NCBI RefSeq assembly: GCF_021729135.1
Contig: NZ_JAJTWW010000013.1
Location: 1 to 64,000 of the forward strand
Length of the DNA: 64,000 nucleotides
Direction: 5' to 3'
DNA from: Brevibacterium daeguense
GTDB lineage: Bacteria > Actinomycetota > Actinomycetes > Actinomycetales > Brevibacteriaceae
Shown here: in pieces, positions 8,423-17,501 of the stretch
Numbering within the stretch: position 1 is the stretch's first letter
Layout of the letters: each line of letters starts with the position of its first letter
The notes under the pieces: model-generated
Seen by the model: the letters and a program-made list of their open reading frames with translations, nothing else
Told to the model about the DNA's origin: nothing
Databases searched by the model: none
Program-made: the position numbers and the translations under genes

Positions 8423-9406
8423 ATGGAAATCCAGAAGAAGGCGAGGGTCCTGACCGCCGCTGCGACTCTGATAGCCGCAGGTGTCGCGCTCTCCGGCTGT
8501 GGAAATGGCGGCGGGGAGTCCGGCGGGGGTGGCGAGTTCAACCCCCAGGGCAACGTCACGATGATCGTTCCCTTCGCCGCCGGAGGCGGCAGCGACATTG
8601 CAGGGCGGTCCACGGCCGCCGGTCTCGAAGAGGTGACCGGCAGGACGATTTCAGTCGAGAACATCGAGGGCGGCTCCGGCGCGGTCGGGTACTCGAACTT
8701 CATGGGCAGGCAGGGCGACCCGAACTACCTGCTCGCCACGGAGACCTCCCTCGTCACGCTGCCCCTCACGCAGGACGTCGAGTACACGTATGAGGATTTC
8801 ACTCCGATCATGAAGCTCGGCGAGGACTACACGCTGATCGTCGCTCAGGCCGACTCGGAGCTCGAGACCTGCACCGATCTCACCGACCAAGGTTCCGAGG
8901 GAGGTGCAAAGGTCGCGATCGCAGGAGTGGGAGGCCTGGACGACATGACATTCTCCCTCATGGAGGAAGCGACAGGATCCACCCTGGATCGCGTGCCGTT
9001 CGAGTCCGGCGCCGAGCTCATCACGGCGCTGCTCGGTGGGGAGGTGGATGCGATCTCGCTGAATCCGGGTGAGGTTGCCGGGCAGCTGGAATCCGGCGAT
9101 CTCAAGGCACTCTGTGCCGCTTCCGAGGAGCGCTACGAGTACGAGATGCTCGCCGACATCCCCACTGCCAAGGAGCAGGGCTTGGACGTCGCGCTGGCGC
9201 AGTTCCGCGGGTTCATCGCGCCGGGCGGAATCAGCGAGGAAGCACGAGATTACTGGATCGAGATGGGACAGCAGTACGCGGAGACGGAGGCGTACCAGAC
9301 CTATATCGAGGACAACATGCTGCAGGCCAACACGGCGTTCGGCGACGACTTCGTGAGCTACCTGGCCGAGAACCAGAAGCTGGTGGAGCCCCTCCTCACC
9401 GAGTGA
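8423..9406 (+). CDS. tctC: Tripartite tricarboxylate transporter substrate-binding lipoprotein
   Basis: This 327-residue extracytoplasmic binding protein has a lipoprotein signal (lipobox LSGC, acylated C26) and then a glycine-rich linker and a Bug/TctC fold: MIVPFAAGGGSDIAGR near residue 45 is the carboxylate-binding loop typical of the family. AAAGGAG lies eight bases before ATG 8423. TctB and TctA genes follow, completing the importer. A strong hairpin after its stop may keep its mRNA more abundant than the membrane subunits. The neighbouring CoA transferase suggests the ligand is an organic acid that is then activated with CoA. Confidence 0.9.
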   Translation: MEIQKKARVLTAAATLIAAGVALSGCGNGGGESGGGGEFNPQGNVTMIVPFAAGGGSDIAGRSTAAGLEEVTGRTISVENIEGGSGAVGYSNFMGRQGDPNYLLATETSLVTLPLTQDVEYTYEDFTPIMKLGEDYTLIVAQADSELETCTDLTDQGSEGGAKVAIAGVGGLDDMTFSLMEEATGSTLDRVPFESGAELITALLGGEVDAISLNPGEVAGQLESGDLKALCAASEERYEYEMLADIPTAKEQGLDVALAQFRGFIAPGGISEEARDYWIEMGQQYAETEAYQTYIEDNMLQANTAFGDDFVSYLAENQKLVEPLLTE

Positions 9407-9412
9407 TCTCCA

Positions 9413-9442
9413 GGAGGCGGCGCTGGCAGCAGCGCCGCCTCC
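9413..9442 (+). promoter_or_regulatory. Intercistronic hairpin between tctC and tctB
   Basis: Perfect 13-base arms (GGAGGCGGCGCTG at 9413-9425 and its complement at 9430-9442) close a four-base loop seven bases after the tctC stop. A smaller stem (CCTGGG/CCCAGG, 9451-9466) follows. The hairpin is well placed to act as a leaky terminator or 3' mRNA stabiliser that raises binding-protein output over the membrane subunits. Confidence 0.7.
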
Positions 9443-9498
9443 CGCAACCCCCTGGGCAGGCCCAGGCTTCCCGCCAACCGATCGACAGAGGTCAGAGT

Positions 9499-10113
9499 AT
9501 GTACGACGAGACACGTGCCGAGAACGGTTCGGAGGCCTCGAACGCCACCTCGAAGTCCCGCCCCGCCGTTGCTGATGTGGTCGGCACCAGCGTCCTGGGC
9601 CTGGTCGGGCTCTTTGCCGCAGTCATGGGTCTGCGCTATGGCGTGACCGCCGAGGGCGGGCAGGTGGGCCCCGGGTTCCTCCCGCTGGTGACAGGTGGGT
9701 TCGTGGTCCTTGCCTCCCTGGCGGAGCTCGTCCGGATGTTCTTCTTCGAGACGACCACCTATGAGGGCTCCTTCATGCAGGTCGTGGAGGAGGTCGAGGA
9801 AGAGGCGCGCGAAGCCGTTGCCGAGGCCGGCGAGCACAATCCGGAGCTCGACACCTTCGGACGCACATCCGGCGAGCGTCGAAGGGCCATCCTCCTCATC
9901 TTCGGGATTCTGTTCGCAGCAGTAGTGCTGATCCCCGTGATCGGTCTGCTGCTGGCGCTGACCTTGATGGTGATGTCGATCCTGATCTTCGTTGAGCGGA
10001 AATCGATCGTCGTCGCGCTTGTTGTCGCGGCTGCTGCCTTCGCCGTCATCTACGTGATCTTCGTACTGGGTCTCAGAGTTCCGGTCCCCACCGGGATGCT
10101 GGGGCTCGTCTAG
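9499..10113 (+). CDS. tctB: Tripartite tricarboxylate transporter small membrane subunit
   Basis: This 204-residue membrane protein fits TctB. It has a hydrophobic pair near residues 30-80 (VVGTSVLGLVGLFAAVMG and FLPLVTGGFVVLASLAEL), an acidic cytoplasmic loop (EEVEEEAREAVAEAGEH), and further hydrophobic segments from about residue 130 to the end. ATG 9499 has AGAGG eight bases upstream; a longer frame from 9403 overlaps the tctC stop and has no better site. It lies between tctC and tctA. Confidence 0.85.
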   Translation: MYDETRAENGSEASNATSKSRPAVADVVGTSVLGLVGLFAAVMGLRYGVTAEGGQVGPGFLPLVTGGFVVLASLAELVRMFFFETTTYEGSFMQVVEEVEEEAREAVAEAGEHNPELDTFGRTSGERRRAILLIFGILFAAVVLIPVIGLLLALTLMVMSILIFVERKSIVVALVVAAAAFAVIYVIFVLGLRVPVPTGMLGLV

Positions 10114-10127
10114 CTGAGGAGTACCTT

Positions 10128-11654
10128 GTGATTGACAACCTGATCCTCGGCTTCGAGACGGCGGTGACGCCGGAGAACCTGCTGTGGTGCTTCATCGGAG
10201 TCGTGCTGGGAACGGTGATCGGGATGCTCCCGGGGCTGGGTTCTGCCACCGGTGTGGCGATTCTCCTGCCCGTGACGCTGACCCTGGAGCCGGTGTCTGC
10301 ACTCATCATGCTGGCCGGCATCTACTACGGAAGCCAGTACGGCGCCTCGACCAGCTCTATCCTCATCTCAACACCTGGTGACTCCTCCAGTGTCGTCCTG
10401 ACCCTCGACGGTTATCAGATGGCGAGGAAGGGCAGGGCAGGAGCGGCTCTGGCGATCGCCGCCCTGTCGTCCTTCTTGGCGGCGATCCTGTCCTTGATCG
10501 GATTGATGGCGCTTGCTCAGCCGATCGCAGATCTCGCGCTGAACTTCGGCCCGCCGGAGAACTTGGCGATCATACTCTTCGGCTTGGCAACGATCGTCTC
10601 CTTCGCCGGCGAGAACGTCCTCCGAGGCATCACCATGGCCGCCGTCGGTCTCCTGGTCTCGATGGTCGGCGTCGCGGCAGGGTTTACGACCGCCCGCTTC
10701 ACCTTCGGAAGCGTGAACCTTCTGAGTGGTCTGGATTTCATCGCGATCATGATCGGGCTGTTCGCCATCGGTGAGGTCCTGCACCAGATCCACCGAGGCG
10801 GCGAGGCCCCGATCCGGGCAGGTTTCAAGGATCTGCTGGTCACCAGGACCGAACTTCGACGTTCAGTGGCCCCGGCGCTTCGCGGCACGGGACTCGGGTT
10901 CGGCATTGGGGTGCTGCCCGGTGCCGGAGCGACGCTTGCAAGCTTCATGTCCTACGGCCTGGAGAAGCAGGTCAGCAAGAACAAGGCAGAGATCGGCACG
11001 GGTGCTGTCGAGGGGGTTGCGGCTCCCGAGGCGGCCAACAATGCGGCGGCGAACGCCAGCTTTGTACCCACCCTTGCCCTCGGAATCCCCGGGAGCGGCA
11101 CCACTGCAGTGCTGCTCGGTGCGTTCATCCTCTTCGGCCTGCAACCGGGCCCACTGCTGTTCGAGCAGCAACCCGACCTCGTCTGGGGACTGCTGGTGTC
11201 CTTCTTCTTCGGCAACCTGCTGCTTCTGATACTGAACCTGCCCCTGGCGCCGGTTTTCGCCCAGATTCTGCGTCTGCCGTACAGCTATCTCTACCCGCTC
11301 GTGCTGTTCCTGAGCTTGGTGGGTGCCTTCGCGCTGTCGAACAATACCTTCACCATCTGGGTGGTGCTGGTGTCCGGTCTGCTCGGGTACTTCATGAAAC
11401 GGTTCGACTTCCCGGCGGCTCCGTTCGTGCTGGGGTTGGTGCTGGGCCCGCTTCTCGAGCGCAGTCTGGTCCAGACGTCTGCACTCGGCCAGGGAAATCT
11501 GTTCATTGTGTTCGAGCGCCCGTTGTCCGCCGTGCTCATGATCCTGGCACTGCTCGCTCTGGCCGCTCCAGTCATCTCGTGGGTGTTCCGGAAGCTTCGG
11601 GCACAGCGAAAGCACGGGCGTGCTGCATCGCCGGCAGTGAAGAATATGAGTTGA
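10128..11654 (+). CDS. tctA: Tripartite tricarboxylate transporter large membrane subunit
   Basis: This 508-residue protein is a typical TctA, the roughly 12-helix sodium-coupled permease of the TTT family. Family segments are present: GTVIGMLPGLGSATGVAILLP (split here as GMLPGLGSATG), YYGSQYGASTSSILISTPG, a second ATLASFMSYGLEKQVSKN, and ALGIPGSGTTAVLLGAF. The GTG start at 10128 follows GAGGAG. The gene closes the tctCBA run and converges with the DHA2 exporter gene, only 22 bases away, with no clear terminator between them. Confidence 0.93.
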   Translation: MIDNLILGFETAVTPENLLWCFIGVVLGTVIGMLPGLGSATGVAILLPVTLTLEPVSALIMLAGIYYGSQYGASTSSILISTPGDSSSVVLTLDGYQMARKGRAGAALAIAALSSFLAAILSLIGLMALAQPIADLALNFGPPENLAIILFGLATIVSFAGENVLRGITMAAVGLLVSMVGVAAGFTTARFTFGSVNLLSGLDFIAIMIGLFAIGEVLHQIHRGGEAPIRAGFKDLLVTRTELRRSVAPALRGTGLGFGIGVLPGAGATLASFMSYGLEKQVSKNKAEIGTGAVEGVAAPEAANNAAANASFVPTLALGIPGSGTTAVLLGAFILFGLQPGPLLFEQQPDLVWGLLVSFFFGNLLLLILNLPLAPVFAQILRLPYSYLYPLVLFLSLVGAFALSNNTFTIWVVLVSGLLGYFMKRFDFPAAPFVLGLVLGPLLERSLVQTSALGQGNLFIVFERPLSAVLMILALLALAAPVISWVFRKLRAQRKHGRAASPAVKNMS

Positions 11655-11676
11655 GCCCGACCCCCTGAGCAGCCGC

Positions 11677-13149
11677 CTACTCGACTGCAGCCGTAACCGG
11701 CGACTCGGTCTGCCTCGTGCCGCGGACGAAGAACGCTCCGACCACGGTGATCAGCGAGATCACCGCTCCGCACAGCAGCGCATTGTGCACGCCATTCATC
11801 TGACCGGTGACCGCGCTCGCCCTCCCGCCTGCACCAGCGTCCATGCTCGCCTGGATGGACACCGCCATCACCGTGATGAACAGCGCGGTGCCGGCCGCGG
11901 CCGCGACCTGCTGCAGGGTGGACAGCATGGCCGAACCGTGCGAGTACAGTCGCGGCGGAAGCGAACCCAGCGCTGACGTCATGAGGGGTGCGAACAGCAT
12001 CGACAGGCCGATGCTCAGCGCGATGTGCCAGGCCATGAGCGTCACCAGCCCTGTCTGGGCGTCGAAGGTGGTCATGCCCCACAGCCCCGCCGAGGCGATG
12101 ATGGCGCCGGGAATCACCAGCGGGCGCGCGCCCACCCGGTCGAACCTCCGCCCCACGAACCAGCCGAGGATTCCCATCACAAGTCCCCCGGGAAGCAGGG
12201 CGAGACCGGTCTCCAGCGTGGAATGGCCCAGCACCTGTTGCATGTAGATCGGCAGCAGGATGAGCGTGCCGAACAGGGCCATCATCGATATCAGCATCAG
12301 CACGAGGGCGACGGTGAAGGTCGGCACGGCGAACACGCGGACGTCCAGCAGCGCGAGGTCCCCCAGCCGCAGCTGCCGGAGGGTGAAGACCAGCAGCGCG
12401 GCGGCGCCGATGGTGATCGGGATCCAGGGCGCAACCAGTGCCGTGCCGGAGGCCGCCTCCCCGATGGACGACAGTCCGTAGATGGTTCCGGAGAAGCCGA
12501 CCGCGGAGAGGACGACGGAGAGCACGTCCAGCGGAATCCGGCGCGGCTCGGTCGAGCTGCGGATCATCGTTGCCCCGACCACCAGGGCGAGCACCGCGAT
12601 GGGCAGCACCAGCCAGAACATCCACCGCCACGTCAGGGCGTCGAGCACGACGCCGCCCACGGTGGGTCCGACCGCCGGGGCCACGGCGATCACGATCGAG
12701 ATCACTCCCATGGTGCGACCCCGCCGATCGACCGGAACCACATTGAGCACCGTGGTGATCAGCAGCGGCATCATCATCGCGGTGCCGATCGCCTGGACGA
12801 CCCGGCCGGCGATCAGCAGGGAGAATGCCGGTGCCAGCGACGCCGTCGCCGTTCCGACCGTGAAGGTCGACATGGCGATGATGAACACCGTGCGCAGCTC
12901 CACGGTGGCCAGCAGCCAGCCCGTGATCGGGATGACCACCGCCATGGTCAGCATGAACGCGGTCGTCAACCATTGCGCGGTGACCGCGCTGATGTCGAAG
13001 GCGACCATGAGCTCGGGCAGGGCGACCGACATGATGGTCTCATTGAGGATGACGACGAAGGCGGCCGCCACCAGCACGGCGATCAGTCGATAGGTTCCGG
13101 TCAGCGAGGACGAGTGAGAGCTGTTGTCGAGGTCAGCAGGGGATGACAC
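11677..13149 (-). CDS. MFS exporter, DHA2 (14-TM) drug-efflux family
   Basis: This 490-residue transporter of the EmrB/QacA (DHA2) type has the motif-C-like LNETIMSVALPELM in helix 1, QWLTTAFMLTMAVVIPITGWL, and an antiporter-type GPTVGGVVLDALTWRWMFW segment. About 14 hydrophobic segments are visible. It probably exports toxic organics by proton antiport. The GTG start is preceded by GAGAGGA. It is divergent from the cyclase gene across a 243-base gap, so the two may share regulation and the exporter could protect against that pathway's substrates. Confidence 0.88.
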   Translation of the reverse strand: MSSPADLDNSSHSSSLTGTYRLIAVLVAAAFVVILNETIMSVALPELMVAFDISAVTAQWLTTAFMLTMAVVIPITGWLLATVELRTVFIIAMSTFTVGTATASLAPAFSLLIAGRVVQAIGTAMMMPLLITTVLNVVPVDRRGRTMGVISIVIAVAPAVGPTVGGVVLDALTWRWMFWLVLPIAVLALVVGATMIRSSTEPRRIPLDVLSVVLSAVGFSGTIYGLSSIGEAASGTALVAPWIPITIGAAALLVFTLRQLRLGDLALLDVRVFAVPTFTVALVLMLISMMALFGTLILLPIYMQQVLGHSTLETGLALLPGGLVMGILGWFVGRRFDRVGARPLVIPGAIIASAGLWGMTTFDAQTGLVTLMAWHIALSIGLSMLFAPLMTSALGSLPPRLYSHGSAMLSTLQQVAAAAGTALFITVMAVSIQASMDAGAGGRASAVTGQMNGVHNALLCGAVISLITVVGAFFVRGTRQTESPVTAAVE

Positions 13150-13392
13150 GGAGGTCCTCTCGGAGGAGTGAAGGACGGTGAGTCCCGGTGTGAGCGAGCG
13201 CCACGGTTGTCAGCAGCGGCCACGCGGGACCGGAGAATCCTATGGCAGCATGACCGAGAATCGCAAAGCCCCTCCCCGCAGAACGCGGATCCGAGTCTCC
13301 CCGGCAGGACGGTTCAGGCGGTACATTCGGAAGCAGCACGATCTTCCGGACGACAACTTCAGACGGCCCGCAGCATCAGACGGAGGGAAGCC

Positions 13393-14313
13393 ATGTCTCA
13401 CCAATTCACCGTCGCGAAGAGCCCCTGGGGCCCCGATGACGAGATGGGGGCCCTGAACCTCATCACGCCGGAGTCGCGGGCGGCCATCATGTCCCGCGTC
13501 GACGGGTCGCGCACCTTCGACCTGTCGACAGAGTATTTCGTGGGCATGCCGACCTGGAGCGCGCTGGGCGATCCGTCGTACCAGATCTACAAGACCCACG
13601 ATCCCGCAGGCGACGTGGTGTCCAACCCGGCAGGCCTCGACGACGAGGCGAACCGGCTGACCAGCTATACCGGCGATGCGATCTCGCTGTACACCCACAG
13701 CGGCACCCATATCGATGCGCTCAATCACTTCGGCTGCCACGGCGAGATCTTCAACGGCTACCACGCCGACGAGCATGTCGGTAACCGCACCTGGGACAAG
13801 TGCGGCGTCGACACGATCCCGCCGGTCATCGCCCGCGGCATCATGTTCGACATCGCGGCCCTCAAGGGAGTGGACCAGCTCCCTCCCTCCTACGGCGTTG
13901 GGCCGGAGGACCTGGAGGCAGCCGCCGAACGTCAAGGCGTGACCGTGCAGGAGGGCGACGTTGTCGTCGTCCGCACCGGCCGCTACCGCGAGTGGCCGGA
14001 CGTCGAGGCGTTCCTCACCGATGAGCCGGGCCTCAACCTGGAGGGCGCCACGTGGCTGGCCGAGCGGGGCGCGATGATCGTCGGCGCCGACAACGTCGCG
14101 CTGGAGCAGCTGCCCTCCGAGAGCGACCAGACGTGGTGCCCGGTCCACCTGTACCTGTTCAATGAGCGAGGCATCCCGATCATCGAGGTGGTCAACTGCG
14201 AGGAGCTGTCGGCGGAGCAGGTCTACGAGTTCGCGTTCATTGGCCTGCACCTGAAGCTGCGCGGGGCCTCCGCCTCACCCATCCGCTGCATCGCGATGGC
14301 GCTGCGGGACTGA
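13393..14313 (+). CDS. Metal-dependent cyclase-family hydrolase (kynurenine-formamidase/isatin-hydrolase fold)
   Basis: This 306-residue protein belongs to the cyclase superfamily. The metal site motif HSGTHIDALNHF (residues 102-113) is intact, and a WGPDDEMGALNLI segment near the N-terminus is typical of the long bacterial branch. Members hydrolyse cyclic or formylated amides and lactones. ATG 13393 is preceded by CGGAGGGAAG. Its TGA shares a base with the ATG of an M20 carbamoylase, so the two products are made together and may act in sequence: ring opening and then removal of a carbamoyl or amide group. Confidence 0.85.
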   Translation: MSHQFTVAKSPWGPDDEMGALNLITPESRAAIMSRVDGSRTFDLSTEYFVGMPTWSALGDPSYQIYKTHDPAGDVVSNPAGLDDEANRLTSYTGDAISLYTHSGTHIDALNHFGCHGEIFNGYHADEHVGNRTWDKCGVDTIPPVIARGIMFDIAALKGVDQLPPSYGVGPEDLEAAAERQGVTVQEGDVVVVRTGRYREWPDVEAFLTDEPGLNLEGATWLAERGAMIVGADNVALEQLPSESDQTWCPVHLYLFNERGIPIIEVVNCEELSAEQVYEFAFIGLHLKLRGASASPIRCIAMALRD

Positions 14314-15548
14314 TGAGCATGCTGGAGCCGAATCACGAACGCCTGCAGAACACCCTCACGGTGCTGTCCGATGCGGACGTGGGCGGCACGCCTGGTGGCG
14401 GCGTGTCCCGGCCCGCCGCCTCGGACGCTGACAAGTCCGTACGGGATTGCTTCGTGCGGATCACCCAGGGCCTCGGCCTTCAGGTGAGAGTGGACGACAT
14501 CGGCAACATCTACGCCCGCCGTGCCGGCACTGACGACTCCGCCGAGCCGGTCGTCATCGGGTCCCATCTCGACACCGTGGTGCCCGGCGGTCGCTTCGAC
14601 GGCATCCTCGGAGTCGCGGTGGCCCTGGAGACAGTGGCGCTGCTCAATGACTCCGGCATCGAGACCACCCGGCCGATCGAAGTCGTGAACTGGACCGGCG
14701 AGGAGGGCGCCCGCTTCCCACCCGCGATGCTCGGCTCCGGGGTGGTCACGGGCAAGTGGAGCGCCGAATACGCTCAGTCCCGCGTCGACGCCGAGGGCCT
14801 GCGCCTGGGCGACGAGCTGTCGCGCATCGGCTACCTGGGCGAGCAGTCCAATCGGCTGACCGCCTTTCACGCGTCGCTGGAAGCTCACATCGAGCAGGGC
14901 AAGCACCTGGAAGAGGCTGGGGCGGACATCGGGATCGTCTCCCTGATCGAGCCGGTCCGCTGGTGCACGATCACCGTGACCGGCCGGGGCGGCCACGCGG
15001 GAGGGTCGGGGCCGCGCCAGCGGGCCGAGGCGATCGTCGCCGCCGGCCGGATGGTCGCGACGGCTCGCGACCTGTCGCTGGACGCGGATGACTTCACGAC
15101 CACGGTCGGGACGATGAAGGTGGAGCCGGGCTCCAACAACGTCATCCCGCACCGAGTCGAGTTCAACCTCGACATCCGCAGCTCAGATGACGACACGATC
15201 GCCCGGCGGCTGACCGAGGTGACGGACCGATTCGGGCAGATCGGCCGCGAGGAGGGCGTGGAGGTGCAGGTCGAGCCGTACTGGGAGATGACGGGGCCGG
15301 AGTTCGCCGGCGAGATCCGCGGCCTCCTGCGCCGGGTGGCCGACGAGCGTGCCGTCAAGTGGGAGGAGCTGCGCGGGGTCATCGGCCACGACAGCCTCCA
15401 TCTGTCGTCGATGGGTCCAGCGGCAATGCTGTTCACGCAGACGACGAACGGGCTCTCGCACTGCGAGGAGGAGTCGGCCCCATGGGAGTCGGTGCTCGCC
15501 ACGGCCGGCGTCTACGCGAATGCCGTCCTCGGGCTCGCGAACTCCTGA
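14313..15548 (+). CDS. M20 amidohydrolase (N-carbamoyl amino acid hydrolase/hydantoinase type)
   Basis: This 411-residue metallo-amidase has the dizinc ligands of the allantoate amidohydrolase/beta-ureidopropionase group: GSHLDTV (H85), GGRFDG (D96), the EEGARF pair (E130/E131), HIEQG (about H193) and SHCEEE near the C-terminus. A dimerisation lid lies between (TVTGRGGHAGG). Such enzymes release ammonia and CO2 from N-carbamoyl compounds or open ureides. The start overlaps the cyclase stop by one base (TGATG), which implies coupling. A second family member is encoded at 28896-30149, and the two differ substantially. Confidence 0.88.
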   Translation: MSMLEPNHERLQNTLTVLSDADVGGTPGGGVSRPAASDADKSVRDCFVRITQGLGLQVRVDDIGNIYARRAGTDDSAEPVVIGSHLDTVVPGGRFDGILGVAVALETVALLNDSGIETTRPIEVVNWTGEEGARFPPAMLGSGVVTGKWSAEYAQSRVDAEGLRLGDELSRIGYLGEQSNRLTAFHASLEAHIEQGKHLEEAGADIGIVSLIEPVRWCTITVTGRGGHAGGSGPRQRAEAIVAAGRMVATARDLSLDADDFTTTVGTMKVEPGSNNVIPHRVEFNLDIRSSDDDTIARRLTEVTDRFGQIGREEGVEVQVEPYWEMTGPEFAGEIRGLLRRVADERAVKWEELRGVIGHDSLHLSSMGPAAMLFTQTTNGLSHCEEESAPWESVLATAGVYANAVLGLANS

Positions 15549-15608
15549 CCCCCGCCCCCGCGCCGTAGACTGACCCCGACAGGTCCTCAGCGTCGAAAGG
15601 CCCCGCCC

Positions 15609-17330
15609 ATGGAAACGTGGAACACCGAACTCACTCCGCTGTCCTTCCTGCGCCGCTCCGCGGACGTCTTCCCGGACACGCGCGCGGTCGTCTACGGCGA
15701 CCAGGCGATGACGTACCGCGAGTTCGCGGAGGCGGTCGAGCAGCGGGCGCACGCCCTGCGCGCCGCGGGAATCCAGGCGGGAGACCGGGTCGCCTACCTC
15801 ATGCCCAACCTGCCCGAGATGCTCATCGCCCAGTTCGCGGTTCCGCTGGCCGGCGCAGTGCTCGTGTCGATCAACACCCGGCTGGCGCCTGAGGAGGTGC
15901 GCCACATCTGCGACCACAGCCAGGCGAAGCTCCTGGTCGTGGACTCCGCCCTGTGGCCATCGGTGGCGCCCGTCGCCGAGGCGCTCGAGACTGTCGAGAG
16001 CATCGTCCCGGTCGCCGATCCCGTCATCGCGGGCCCGGACACCTCAGCTCCCGGAGCACCGGAACCGGTCGCGGCACCCGGAGCCGAGGCGCCCTCCGCT
16101 GGCGCTGCCGAGGCGCCCGCCCCGTCCTCCCCCGGTGCCGGTCCCGCCGTGGTGACTTTCGACGATTTCCTCGCGGGCGCCTCGGCGGATGCGGACGAGC
16201 TCGTGTGGGCGGTCGAGGACGAGAACGCGACGATCACCATCAACTACACCTCGGGCACCACGGGCCAGCCGAAGGGCGTGATGTACACGCATCGCGGCGC
16301 CTATCTCAACGCGCTCAGCGAGATCTTCCACTCCGGCTTCGGTCACGACAGCGTGTACCTGTGGACTCTGCCGATGTTCCACTGCAACGGCTGGTGCACC
16401 GGATGGGCGCTCGCGGCGGCCAGCGGCACCCAGGTGTGCCTGCGCGAGGTCCGGGCGGATGTCATCTGGGACCTTTTCGACCGTCACGGGGTGACCCACC
16501 TGAACGGCGCTCCGACCGTGATGACCACCCTGGTCAACGCCCCGGAGGCGCACAAGCTCGATCCCGTGGTCACCGCCACAGTCGCCGGCGCCCCGCCGAG
16601 TCCGACGATCATCTGGCAGCTGGAGGAGATGGGCTTCCGGATCGTCCATGTCTACGGACTCACGGAGAGCTATGGGCCCTATACCGTCTGCGAGTGGCAG
16701 CAGGAGTGGGACGGCTACGAGGAGAAGTCCCGCGCTCGCCTGCTCGCGCGGCAGGGCGTCGGCATGCTCACGGCCGATCCCGTGCGGGTGGTCAAGGTCG
16801 ACTCCGAGGACGAGCTGGTCGACGTGCCCGCCGACGGGAAGACGATGGGCGAGGTCGTCATGCGCGGAAACAACGTGATGAAGGGCTACTTCCGTGACGA
16901 AGCGGCGACCGAGAAGGCGTTCCGGGGCGGCTGGTTCCACACCGGCGACCTCGGGGTGATGCACCCGGACGGCTACATCGAGCTGCGCGACCGGGCCAAG
17001 GACATCATCGTCTCCGGCGGCGAGAACATCTCCACCGTCGAGGTGGAGCAGGCGATCATCTCCCACCCGGCGGTGCTCGAGGTCGCCGTCATCGGCGTGC
17101 CGGACGAGAAGTGGGGCGAGCGGCCCAAGGCCTACACCGTGCTGCGCGAGGGGCAGGAGCTGACGAAGGACGAGCTCGTCGAGCACGTCCGGTCGCAGCT
17201 GGCGGGCTACAAGACGCCGCGCGACATCGAGTTCGTCGTCGAACTGCCCAAGACCTCGACCGGCAAGATCCAGAAGTTCGAGCTGCGCGAGCGGGAGTGG
17301 GGCGAGAAGCAGTCCCGCATCCAGGGGTGA
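15609..17330 (+). CDS. Acyl-CoA ligase (AMP-binding, medium/long-chain) with an Ala/Pro-rich insertion
   Basis: This 573-residue adenylate-forming enzyme converts an acid, ATP and CoA into acyl-CoA. It has the P-loop YTSGTTGQPKG (213-223), YGLTESYGPY, the FHTGDLGVMHPDGYIEL hinge region, RAKDIIVSGGENIS and the catalytic lysine in TGKIQKFEL near the end. Between about residues 135 and 185 the N-terminal domain contains a stretch made mostly of Ala, Pro, Gly and Glu that ordinary family members lack; it looks like a surface loop expansion. GAAAGG precedes the ATG. It follows the carbamoylase after 60 bases, and two strong terminators follow. Confidence 0.88.
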   Translation: METWNTELTPLSFLRRSADVFPDTRAVVYGDQAMTYREFAEAVEQRAHALRAAGIQAGDRVAYLMPNLPEMLIAQFAVPLAGAVLVSINTRLAPEEVRHICDHSQAKLLVVDSALWPSVAPVAEALETVESIVPVADPVIAGPDTSAPGAPEPVAAPGAEAPSAGAAEAPAPSSPGAGPAVVTFDDFLAGASADADELVWAVEDENATITINYTSGTTGQPKGVMYTHRGAYLNALSEIFHSGFGHDSVYLWTLPMFHCNGWCTGWALAAASGTQVCLREVRADVIWDLFDRHGVTHLNGAPTVMTTLVNAPEAHKLDPVVTATVAGAPPSPTIIWQLEEMGFRIVHVYGLTESYGPYTVCEWQQEWDGYEEKSRARLLARQGVGMLTADPVRVVKVDSEDELVDVPADGKTMGEVVMRGNNVMKGYFRDEAATEKAFRGGWFHTGDLGVMHPDGYIELRDRAKDIIVSGGENISTVEVEQAIISHPAVLEVAVIGVPDEKWGERPKAYTVLREGQELTKDELVEHVRSQLAGYKTPRDIEFVVELPKTSTGKIQKFELREREWGEKQSRIQG

Positions 17331-17410
17331 GCCGATCGCCCGGATGCGGGCGTCGTCACCGTGGACTGCGCGAGTTCGCCGGCGGCGCGAAGCCGTCTTC
17401 GCGGTGAATG

Positions 17411-17448
17411 TGATCGTCCTCGGCCGCATGCGCAGCCGAGGACGATCA
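17411..17448. terminator. Hairpin terminator
   Basis: Perfect 14-base arms (TGATCGTCCTCGGC at 17411-17424, complement at 17435-17448) close a ten-base loop. It is the first of two stacked hairpins between the convergent ligase and DoxX genes. Confidence 0.8.
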
Positions 17449-17457
17449 ATGCCGCCC

Positions 17458-17491
17458 CGCTCCGCCGGAATCGCAGGGCTCCGGCGGAGCG
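17458..17491. terminator. Second hairpin terminator
   Basis: Perfect 12-base arms (CGCTCCGCCGGA at 17458-17469, complement at 17480-17491) close a ten-base loop, ten bases beyond the first hairpin. It is placed to stop the DoxX transcript coming from the right. Confidence 0.8.
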
Positions 17492-17501
17492 TGAGAACGC
17501 G

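Noticed and set aside
11291..13146. Long frames overlapping the DHA2 exporter on both strands
   Set aside because: Arg/Gly/His-rich shadows with no start context; the exporter frame has all helices and motifs.
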